Below, one piece after another: positions 8,128-12,915 of a DNA stretch of 13,311 nucleotides (its first letter is position 1; each line of letters begins with the position of its first letter). The notes beneath the pieces are model-generated. The model ran no database searches and was not told the DNA's origin. It saw only the letters and a program-made list of their open reading frames with translations. The stretch is from CAYMLQ01 sp964390795 (lineage in GTDB: Bacteria > Verrucomicrobiota > Kiritimatiellia > RFP12 > UBA1067). The DNA is taken from positions 1-13,311 of the forward strand of contig CAYMLQ010000140.1 of the NCBI GenBank assembly GCA_964390795.1. The letters run 5' to 3'. The position numbers and the translations under genes are program-made.

Positions 8128-8168
8128 TGCCCTTGTCTTATATGACCCGCTGACGCTACACTGTCCAC

Positions 8169-9401
8169 ATGGTTACTGTGTCACGAAAGAACAAGGTTCC
8201 GCATGTGGTCATCTTGACCTCCACGATTGTGAAGGGGTTGCGCGAGATGCTCCAAGGTGTTCTCCAATACGCGCAGGAACACGGCCCCTGGCGTATCTAC
8301 CAGCAGGAAAAACGTCCCTGGGCGTACCACCTGCAGGATTTAAAACAATGGGGTTGTGACGGCATCATCGCTGCAGACTATCACTCCGTTGAAGAGGCCC
8401 GGATCGTTGCACAGGCAGGGGTTCCGGTCGTCGTGCTGCTGCAGCCGCACCCCATGCGGCAGCGCACCTATCCGCTCTTTCGGTGCCCGTGCGTTGTGTG
8501 GGATTCCGCCGCCATCGGGCGCATGGCCGCAGACTATTTTTTGGAGCGCCACTACACGCAGTTCGCTTTCGTCGGCGACACACACCCCGAGACGTATTGG
8601 TCTGTGGCCCGCGAGCGCAGCTTTCGCGCGGCTCTTCGCGCGGCGGGACACCGCCTCTGCCACGTATACGGCGCCTGTTCTGCGGATGAGCAGCGCGACT
8701 GGGCCGTGGAGCGCCCGCGCATGGAGGCGTGGTTGCGCGCATTGCCGAGACCGACCGCGCTTTTCGCACCGAACGACAGGCGCGGCAAACAAGTGTTGGA
8801 TGCCTGCATGGATGTGGGCATTTCCGTTCCTGACGAAGTGGCGGTACTGGGCGTCGACAATGACGAGTGGATCTGCGAGGCATCGGTGCCCACGCTGTCC
8901 AGCATCCAGTGCGACCCTCGGCCAGCAGGCTACAGGATCGCCGAACACCTCGACCGGCTGATGAAAGGTGAGCGGTTGAAGAAACGCGAATATCGTGTGG
9001 AACCGATCCGTGTCGTCACGCGCCAGTCGACCGAATGGACCGCCATCGCGGATCAGAAGATGGCGCGTGCGTTGCGGTTCATACAGATCAGCGCGCACGA
9101 TCCCAACCTCCGCATCATGGACGTCGCGAAATCAGCGGGGCTCTCGCGCCGGGCGACCGAAATCCGGTTTCTGAATGCCACCGGACGCACCCTTCGGGAA
9201 GAGATTGAGCATGTCCGGCTGGAACGGCTCAGAGCGCTGCTGGTCGAGACCGACCTGAAAATCGGCGACCTCGCCCTGCGCTGCGGCTTCGCCTGCGAAA
9301 CCCATCTGGGACGGCTCTTCCGCAAGCGCTTCCAAATGACCATGGGACAATTCAGGGCCGCTGCCCGCCGCAACTCCCTCCCCGAACCGCGCGGGCATTG
9401 A
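8169..9401 (+). CDS. XylR-type transcriptional regulator (LacI-like sugar-binding domain + AraC DNA-binding domain)
   Basis: 410 residues, close to the size of E. coli XylR (392 aa), whose architecture it shares. Residues about 10-285 resemble a periplasmic-binding-protein/LacI effector domain: HVVILTSTIVKGLREMLQG at the start, GCDGIIAADY (62-71), QFAFVGD (131-137), ALFAPNDRRGKQVLDAC (197-213) and VPDEVAVLGVDND (220-232). Residues about 297-397 form an AraC double helix-turn-helix. Helix-turn-helix one is IMDVAKSAGLSRRATEIRF (316-334). Helix-turn-helix two is IGDLALRCGF..THLGRLFRKRFQMTMGQFR (365-396). There is no N-terminal LacI helix-turn-helix, as expected for XylR. Divergence from the LamG/glycoside hydrolase operon suggests it senses the released sugar and activates that operon; this is inference. 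No clear Shine-Dalgarno precedes the ATG. Its stop converges on the next gene with a 6-nt gap. Confidence 0.88.
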   Translation: MVTVSRKNKVPHVVILTSTIVKGLREMLQGVLQYAQEHGPWRIYQQEKRPWAYHLQDLKQWGCDGIIAADYHSVEEARIVAQAGVPVVVLLQPHPMRQRTYPLFRCPCVVWDSAAIGRMAADYFLERHYTQFAFVGDTHPETYWSVARERSFRAALRAAGHRLCHVYGACSADEQRDWAVERPRMEAWLRALPRPTALFAPNDRRGKQVLDACMDVGISVPDEVAVLGVDNDEWICEASVPTLSSIQCDPRPAGYRIAEHLDRLMKGERLKKREYRVEPIRVVTRQSTEWTAIADQKMARALRFIQISAHDPNLRIMDVAKSAGLSRRATEIRFLNATGRTLREEIEHVRLERLRALLVETDLKIGDLALRCGFACETHLGRLFRKRFQMTMGQFRAAARRNSLPEPRGH

Positions 9402-9407
9402 CGGCTT

Positions 9408-10445
9408 TCACTTCTCGTCGACGGTCTCGTCTCTCTGGTAGATTGGCAATTGGCGGTACGGCACGGTAAAGGCGAGCACCACCATGGCGGTCTGGTAGTA
9501 ACGGTCCTGCTCGTTGCGGTCCCAATAGCCGTCCTCGTTCTGCTTCGGGATCCACGTGTCGTACATCCAGCGCGAAAAAGTCTGCCACTCGTTTCCGCCC
9601 AGCTGGAACAGCCCCTGCGCCGCGTAGTACATGCCGTAGAAACAGTACTGCTGCTTCGGCAGTTCCTCGTACTTCTGCATCAGATAGCGAGCCGCGCGCC
9701 CCACAGCGGGGTTGCCGTGCTCGCCGCACAGCGAGAGGCAGAGAATCCCCGCCCCCGTCAGCGTCACCGCATGCGTCTGCCTGTCCGTGTAGCCGAAACT
9801 GCCCTGGTTCTCGTCGTGCCGCCGCAAAATATACTCCACCGCGCTCTTGATCGCCTCCGGCGGGACCTGCGCGCCGTTGAGACGCGCCGAGCGCAGCGCC
9901 ATCAGAGCCCAGCCGCTGCAAGAGAAATCGCTGTCCCGCGCTTCCGCCGTGTAGCGCCAGCCGCCCGCGTTGTTCTTGTCCTTCTCGATCTTCTGGGCGT
10001 CGAGGATGATCTTCAGCGCGCGCGACAACGCCTGATCGATCTTGGTCTGCAACTCGGGCTTGACCATTCCCGAAACCTCGGAGAGGAAGAGCGTGGCGAT
10101 ACAGTGCGAGTACATCTTGCCGTCGTTGCCGCCGAGATACCCGTCCGCGCGCTGGACCTCCGCCAACTTGGTGACGATGCGCTCCACCACGGGCCCGTAA
10201 GGCTCGGTGCCCGGCATATGCCCACGCGCCAGAAACGCCATGCCGCACAGCGCCCAAATACCCGAGGTGTTCTGCGCCTGCCCGTTTCCGAACGCGCCGT
10301 CCGCAAGCTGGCCACGCGCGATCCACGCCAGCCCGCGCTCGACAGACTTATCCACCTCTTCGTCCGTCACCTGAACGCGCTCGGCATCCCCTTGACAGCA
10401 CGCGGCCACCAGCACGATTCCCGAAATTTTCCGTATCACACGCAT
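9408..10445 (-). CDS. Prenyltransferase/squalene-cyclase-repeat lipoprotein
   Basis: 345 residues. The short N-terminus MRVIRKISGIVLVAAC has a basic segment, a hydrophobic stretch and a lipobox with Cys16, so it is probably a lipoprotein. The body is an alpha/alpha toroid of squalene-cyclase/prenyltransferase repeats marked by Q-x-x-x-G-x-[FWY]-G/GG-type turns: GLAWIARGQLADGAFGN (38-54), LAEVQRADGYLGGN (94-107), NAGGWRYT (159-166), DENQGSFGYTD (211-221) and PKQNEDGYWD (300-309). I see no DxDD cyclase motif, so terpene cyclisation is not supported. Such exported repeat proteins are common in Planctomycetes and Verrucomicrobia and lack an assigned function. AAGGAG lies 8 nt before the ATG, supporting the start. 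The gene is divergent from the lipoprotein at 10720 and convergent with the regulator. Confidence 0.8.
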   Translation of the reverse strand: MRVIRKISGIVLVAACCQGDAERVQVTDEEVDKSVERGLAWIARGQLADGAFGNGQAQNTSGIWALCGMAFLARGHMPGTEPYGPVVERIVTKLAEVQRADGYLGGNDGKMYSHCIATLFLSEVSGMVKPELQTKIDQALSRALKIILDAQKIEKDKNNAGGWRYTAEARDSDFSCSGWALMALRSARLNGAQVPPEAIKSAVEYILRRHDENQGSFGYTDRQTHAVTLTGAGILCLSLCGEHGNPAVGRAARYLMQKYEELPKQQYCFYGMYYAAQGLFQLGGNEWQTFSRWMYDTWIPKQNEDGYWDRNEQDRYYQTAMVVLAFTVPYRQLPIYQRDETVDEK

Positions 10446-10488
10446 CGCTTCGCTCCTTCCCCCGCGAGATCACTTCATTTTGAAGGCT

Positions 10489-10518
10489 ATCATACACTGT
10501 GAGCCGTTCCATCAGCAA
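10489..10518 (-). promoter_or_regulatory. Possible promoter of the squalene-cyclase-repeat lipoprotein gene
   Basis: On the minus strand TATGAT (10489-10494, 5 of 6 to the -10 consensus) lies 18 nt after TTGCTG (10513-10518, 3 of 6 to -35). The leader to the ATG at 10445 would be about 37 nt. The weak -35 keeps this tentative. Confidence 0.35.
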
Positions 10519-10595
10519 TCCCAATCCCATCAGGTCGCTTGTTGCTTGTTTTCGCCTGCCTTTTTCGCCGCTTTTTTTTGCCTCGATAATCGGGT

Positions 10596-10625
10596 TTGAC
10601 TTAATTCGCCTCCTGCCTTCATAAT
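10596..10625 (+). promoter_or_regulatory. Predicted sigma-70-type promoter for the small EF-hand-loop lipoprotein
   Basis: TTGACT (10596-10601) and CATAAT (10620-10625), each 5 of 6 to consensus, are separated by 18 nt. The predicted start near 10632 leaves a leader of about 88 nt to the ATG at 10720. I see no recognisable riboswitch or attenuator in that leader. Confidence 0.5.
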
Positions 10626-10719
10626 CAAAGCGAATCGTGGAATTCGGAATGATGCCCATTCACGTCAGGGTGGCGTGTGGCGCGTTCCGGTTACGAGATG
10701 CCGAGAGCGAGGACAGAAT

Positions 10720-11418
10720 ATGAAACGGGTTCTTTTTATCTCTGGTTTGGCCGCCTGTCTGACAGGCTGTTCATCCGTCAAACAAACAGCGGAATACACG
10801 CCCCTTGCAACGCTTGAGCCCCTGCTCATGTCGTACGCTTCGATTGGGCCAACCGCACAATATGACCGCCTTGTAGACGAGATGCGATCGGTGGGTGCTG
10901 CGCTTCAGGCCTACGCTCGCGACCACAACGGCCAGTTCCCGCCCAGGCTCACGAATCTCGTCAGCGCCGCCTACCTGTCGGCGGGCAGCCTGATTTCCAG
11001 CGCCGACCCCTCCAGCGGCAAAGAGGGCGGCGTCCCCAACAGCTACAGCGAGTGGGGCCAGGCGGCGGAGACCGACGAGGCGGGATCGAGCTACCTGTAC
11101 GAGTTCAGCGAGGCGGCCTGCAAGTGGGATTGGACGTCGTATCTCGGCGACAAGCCCAGCCTGTCGGACGTGGACGCCAATAAAGATGGGGCCGCGTCGT
11201 GGTCTGAAATCAAGAACTGGCAACTGCTGCACGGGGACGTCGTCCAGAAGCCCAAGAACGCGCCCTATGCCATCAGCCAGTTCCCCGTCGTCCGCTGTTA
11301 TTGGTATCAGTATCCGGGCGCCTACACCAATATCGCCGGACGTTCCGTCGTGAACCTCGCCGCCGATCTGAAGACGGTGTTCCTCTCACAGCCCCAGTGG
11401 GAAAAAGACGTCGAATAG
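10720..11418 (+). CDS. Small lipoprotein with pseudopilin-like segment and EF-hand/dockerin-type calcium loop
   Basis: 232 residues from the ATG at 10720. A GAGG Shine-Dalgarno lies 8-9 nt upstream, and this start puts the signal peptide at the N-terminus; an upstream in-frame start at 10675 does not. MKRVLFISGLAACLTGC ends in a lipobox with Cys17. Residues about 50-95 (MRSVGAALQAYARDHNGQFPPRL) resemble the part of type II secretion/type IV pseudopilins that follows the hydrophobic helix. The pilin helix and prepilin-peptidase site are absent, replaced by the lipoprotein signal. Residues 152-163 read DANKDGAASWSE, matching the D-x-N-x-D-G-x-x-x-x-x-E calcium loop of EF-hands and dockerins. 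Only one loop is visible, so a complete dockerin is unlikely. The C-terminal part (YWYQYPGAYTNIAGRSVVNLAADLKTVFLS) is typical of planctomycete pseudopilin-like proteins. The function is unknown. Confidence 0.7.
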   Translation: MKRVLFISGLAACLTGCSSVKQTAEYTPLATLEPLLMSYASIGPTAQYDRLVDEMRSVGAALQAYARDHNGQFPPRLTNLVSAAYLSAGSLISSADPSSGKEGGVPNSYSEWGQAAETDEAGSSYLYEFSEAACKWDWTSYLGDKPSLSDVDANKDGAASWSEIKNWQLLHGDVVQKPKNAPYAISQFPVVRCYWYQYPGAYTNIAGRSVVNLAADLKTVFLSQPQWEKDVE

Positions 11419-11439
11419 GCGAGTCTCCCCCCTCGGCAG

Positions 11440-11460
11440 GGACGGCTCCCCGAGCCGTCC
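11440..11460. repeat. GC-rich perfect hairpin downstream of the lipoprotein gene
   Basis: GGACGGCTC (11440-11448) and GAGCCGTCC (11452-11460) form a perfect 9-bp stem with a CCC loop, 22 nt after the stop of the lipoprotein gene. No T-run follows, so it is not a standard rho-independent terminator. It could still pause transcription or protect the transcript end, or be a dispersed palindromic repeat of the REP type. Confidence 0.6.
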
Positions 11461-11492
11461 GCGGAGCGGGAACAAACGAACGAGATAACTCG

Positions 11493-11513
11493 AACGCTGA
11501 ACGCTGAACGCCG
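11493..11513. repeat. Short heptamer array, inverted orientation
   Basis: Three 7-bp units AACGCTG, AACGCTG, AACGCCG run in tandem. Read on the other strand they are CGGCGTT, CAGCGTT, CAGCGTT, the same family as the GCGTTCG/GCGTTCA array at 11612-11646. The two arrays therefore face each other about 100 bp apart, with a separate hairpin (11549-11571) between them. Confidence 0.65.
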
Positions 11514-11548
11514 AAGTTATTGACGAGCGCGTTGATCGGCATGTTGAG

Positions 11549-11571
11549 CGGCGGGCTCTTAGCGCCCGCCG
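11549..11571. repeat. GC-rich hairpin between two opposed heptamer arrays
   Basis: CGGCGGGC (11549-11556) pairs with GCCCGCCG (11564-11571) across the 7-nt loop TCTTAGC. There is no T-run on either side, so a terminator is unlikely. Its position between inverted heptamer arrays suggests a repeat-associated palindrome. Confidence 0.5.
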
Positions 11572-11611
11572 TACGGCACCGACATCCGAAACGCACGTCC
11601 CCCGCTTGCCA

Positions 11612-11705
11612 GCGTTCGGCGTTCGAAGTTCGACGTTCGGCGTTTCTCCCCTCTCTACTCGAGGCGTTGAGCGTTGAACGTTGAGCGTTGACCGTTGAGC
11701 GTTAT
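11612..11705. repeat. Composite heptamer element, copy upstream of hicBA
   Basis: Two arrays with an exact 7-bp period flank a pyrimidine-rich spacer. The first is GCGTTCG, GCGTTCG, AAGTTCG, ACGTTCG, GCGTTTC (11612-11646). The spacer is TCCCCTCTCTACTCGAG-like (11647-11663). The second is GCGTTGA, GCGTTGA, ACGTTGA, GCGTTGA, CCGTTGA, GCGTTAT (11664-11705). The arrays share the GTT core but differ systematically at the last two bases (CG versus GA). The same three-part layout recurs at 12387-12480, and the second half at 1565-1618. The element directly abuts the 91-bp repeat at 11706. I see no open reading frame or terminal inverted repeats. Confidence 0.85.
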
Positions 11706-11796
11706 TGTCGAAAATGCGCTCGCGTCCACACGCACGCCGTCACGACTCCTGTTCAAGGATACGCACACCCGCAGCCGGCCGCAACCCACCCGACGC
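11706..11796 (+). repeat. 91-bp direct repeat, copy 1 (left of hicBA)
   Basis: This 91-nt segment matches 12599-12689 without gaps at 85 of 91 positions. It starts TGTCGAAAATGCGCTCG and ends AACCCACCCGACGC in this copy. All six differences are transitions, C or G in this copy and T or A in the other. The differences fall on all three codon positions, so the conserved unit is probably not coding although one frame stays open. Similarity stops sharply at 11796; the following sequence is unrelated to that after copy 2. Confidence 0.9.
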
Positions 11797-11852
11797 AAGC
11801 GTGTTTGTCTCGATATCACGCTACGTCCCCGATTATATTATCTGCTTTCCGA

Positions 11853-11874
11853 CAATTTCCCGGGCAATTTCCCG
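11853..11874. promoter_or_regulatory. Tandem CAATTTCCCG repeat, possible hicBA operator
   Basis: The decamer CAATTTCCCG occurs at 11853-11862 and again at 11865-11874, a 12-bp period, 5 nt before the predicted -35 box of hicBA. Toxin-antitoxin promoters usually carry binding sites for their own antitoxin or complex, so this is a candidate operator. Against that, the short HicB here has no obvious DNA-binding domain. Confidence 0.3.
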
Positions 11875-11879
11875 TTGCC

Positions 11880-11907
11880 TTGTCTGCGCTCTAGGTGCTA
11901 CTCTAAT
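11880..11907 (+). promoter_or_regulatory. Possible hicBA promoter
   Basis: TTGTCT (11880-11885, 4 of 6 to -35) is followed after 16 nt by TCTAAT (11902-11907, 5 of 6 to -10). Transcription would begin near 11914, just upstream of the ATG at 11930 and too late for the alternative GTG at 11912. Confidence 0.35.
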
Positions 11908-11929
11908 TGCCGTGAAAGCGCTCAAACTC

Positions 11930-12130
11930 ATGAAGATTGAAACCGAGCGGGAAGAGGACGGCCGCTGGCTTGCCGAGCTGCCCGGCCTGCCCGGCGCGAT
12001 GGCCTACGGAGACACGCGCGAGAACGCCGTAGCTAACGTGCAGGCCTTGGCCTTGCGGATCGCCGCCGACAGGATCGAAGCGCACGACCGGGCTCCCGAA
12101 ATCGCACCCTTCACAGCCGTCTTCGCATGA
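11930..12130 (+). CDS. hicB: HicB-family antitoxin (short form)
   Basis: 66 residues. EREEDGRWLAELPGLPGAMAYGDTRENAVANV matches the HicB/HicB-like fold: the 'DGRWxAExPxLPGxxxYGxTxExAxxxV' pattern of the partial RNase H-like domain that covers the HicA active site. The following ALALRIAADRIEAHD stretch is typical of the short HicB group found beside HicA. The usual C-terminal ribbon-helix-helix or helix-turn-helix is absent, so autoregulation by HicB alone is doubtful. The start is uncertain: an in-frame GTG at 11912 adds six residues, and neither start has a clear Shine-Dalgarno. I prefer the ATG because the predicted promoter fits it. The stop overlaps the hicA start by 4 nt (ATGA), which suggests translational coupling. 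Antitoxin-first order is the reverse of the classical hicAB arrangement. Confidence 0.78.
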   Translation: MKIETEREEDGRWLAELPGLPGAMAYGDTRENAVANVQALALRIAADRIEAHDRAPEIAPFTAVFA

Positions 12131-12342
12131 GCGTCTGGCCGTCAACCAAGGCCAAACGCGTCAAAGCCGCGTTATTGCGCATCGGCTGGCAGGTCAAGCG
12201 GCAATGCGGCACCTCGCATTGCATTTTATGCCGCATTGGCTATCCCGACTTCGTGTTCGCTTTTCATGACTCCGTTGAACTCGGCCCCGCCATGCTGGCC
12301 CGCATCGCCCGCCACACCGGCCTTGCGCCCGCTGACCTGTAA
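12127..12342 (+). CDS. hicA: HicA-family mRNA interferase toxin
   Basis: 71 residues, the usual size for this small toxin. It has a double-stranded-RNA-binding-like fold. KAKRVKAALLRIGWQVKRQCGTSH provides the first helix, the strand and the conserved G-[TS]-S-H motif, with His31 as the expected catalytic residue. YPDFVFAFHDSVELGPAMLARIARHTGL is the conserved second half ('FAFHDxxExGPxMLARIAxHTGL') of the HicA group that pairs with short HicB proteins. HicA cleaves mRNA (and tmRNA) independently of the ribosome in characterised systems. The gene starts inside the hicB stop codon. The pair sits between repeat elements and has a full-length frame with intact key residues, so it is probably functional. 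Confidence 0.82.
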   Translation: MSVWPSTKAKRVKAALLRIGWQVKRQCGTSHCILCRIGYPDFVFAFHDSVELGPAMLARIARHTGLAPADL

Positions 12343-12386
12343 GCCCTCCGGGGTTCTACCCTTTCCCGTTCTTCCCAACCGGCTCG

Positions 12387-12480
12387 GCGTTCGGCGTTCA
12401 GTGTTCGGCGTTCGGCGTTCAGCGTTTCTCCCCCTCTCCACTTGAGAGTTTAGCGTTGAACGTTGAGCGTTGAGCGTTCA
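12387..12480. repeat. Composite heptamer element, copy downstream of hicBA
   Basis: This has the same layout as 11612-11705. The first array is GCGTTCG, GCGTTCA, GTGTTCG, GCGTTCG, GCGTTCA, GCGTTTC (12387-12428). The spacer is TCCCCCTCTCCACTTGA-like (12429-12445). The second array is GAGTTTA, GCGTTGA, ACGTTGA, GCGTTGA, GCGTTCA (12446-12480). It starts 44 nt after the hicA stop. The next 118 nt (12481-12598) separate it from copy 2 of the 91-bp repeat; I recognise nothing in that stretch. In the upstream copy the two elements are adjacent. Confidence 0.85.
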
Positions 12481-12598
12481 TTCTCCTCTCCTCCCTTTCC
12501 CGCAGCGGTCTGCTCTTCCCGTCTCCGCAAGCGACACCCGCACGGGAGAAACGCTGCTGTACCGATTACTCACTTCTGGAAGTGTGCAATGACACAGC

Positions 12599-12689
12599 TG
12601 TCGAAAATGCGCTCGTGTCCACACGCACGTCATCACGACTCCTGTTCAAGGATACACACACCCGCAGCCGGTCGCAACCCATCCGACGC
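12599..12689 (+). repeat. 91-bp direct repeat, copy 2 (right of hicBA)
   Basis: This is the second copy of the segment at 11706-11796, in the same orientation and 893 bp downstream. It matches at 85 of 91 positions with no gaps, and only transitions separate the copies. Its right end runs straight into the transposase-like fragment at 12691, whereas copy 1 runs into unrelated sequence. The unit may therefore mark the edge of a lost mobile element. Confidence 0.9.
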
Positions 12690-12690
12690 G

Positions 12691-12855
12691 AGGTGGCGGC
12701 TCGCCCTCGGCGACGTCCAGGAGTTCCACCCGACGACGCTGGTGAATTTCAGGAAACGGCTGGCCGAGAACGGCAAGGCGAGGCTCGCGCTCGACGCGTG
12801 CCTGGAAGCCATGCGCGACGCCGGATATCGTCACCCTTCAGATGCGCCCCAATAA
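12691..12855 (+). pseudogene. Transposase fragment (IS1182-like, tentative)
   Basis: The open frame reads RWRLALGDVQEFHPTTLVNF then RKRLAENGKARLALDACLEA and MRDAGY. This resembles the segment of IS1182/IS5-type transposases after the N-terminal domain ('WxLALG...FHPTTLVxFRxRLxEhGxxxxALDxxLExxRxAG'). Everything upstream in frame is the 91-bp repeat, and the frame ends at 12855 right after this segment, without the DDE catalytic core. It is therefore a short internal remnant. An ATG at 12589 with GGAAG 6 nt upstream could translate an 88-residue fusion of the repeat and this fragment, but I see no reason to think it is functional. The family identification is from memory of the motif, hence moderate confidence. 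Confidence 0.5.
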
Positions 12856-12892
12856 AAAAAAGCAGGCGGGGCGCGCATTGCGCCCCGCCTGC
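12854..12892 (-). terminator. Rho-independent terminator of rpoC, bidirectional
   Basis: GCAGGCGGGGCGC (12862-12874) and GCGCCCCGCCTGC (12880-12892) form a perfect 13-bp stem with a 5-nt loop. On the minus strand it is followed by eight T (complement of A 12854-12861), beginning 24 nt after the rpoC stop. On the plus strand a GTTTTT run (12894-12899) follows, so it can also stop transcription from the hicBA side. Confidence 0.92.
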
Positions 12893-12915
12893 CGTTTTTA
12901 TTGAATCAGTCCGTC

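Noticed and set aside
11440..11460. Rho-independent terminator of the small lipoprotein gene
   Set aside because: The stem is strong but no T-run follows on either strand, so I list it as a hairpin repeat only.
11705..11929. N-terminal extension of hicB through the 91-bp repeat
   Set aside because: The frame is open but the sequence is repeat-derived and unlike HicB. The promoter-like site lies at 11880-11907, downstream of it.
11612..12480. CRISPR-like array
   Set aside because: The units are 7 bp with no spacers and no cas genes nearby; these are simple tandem heptamers.
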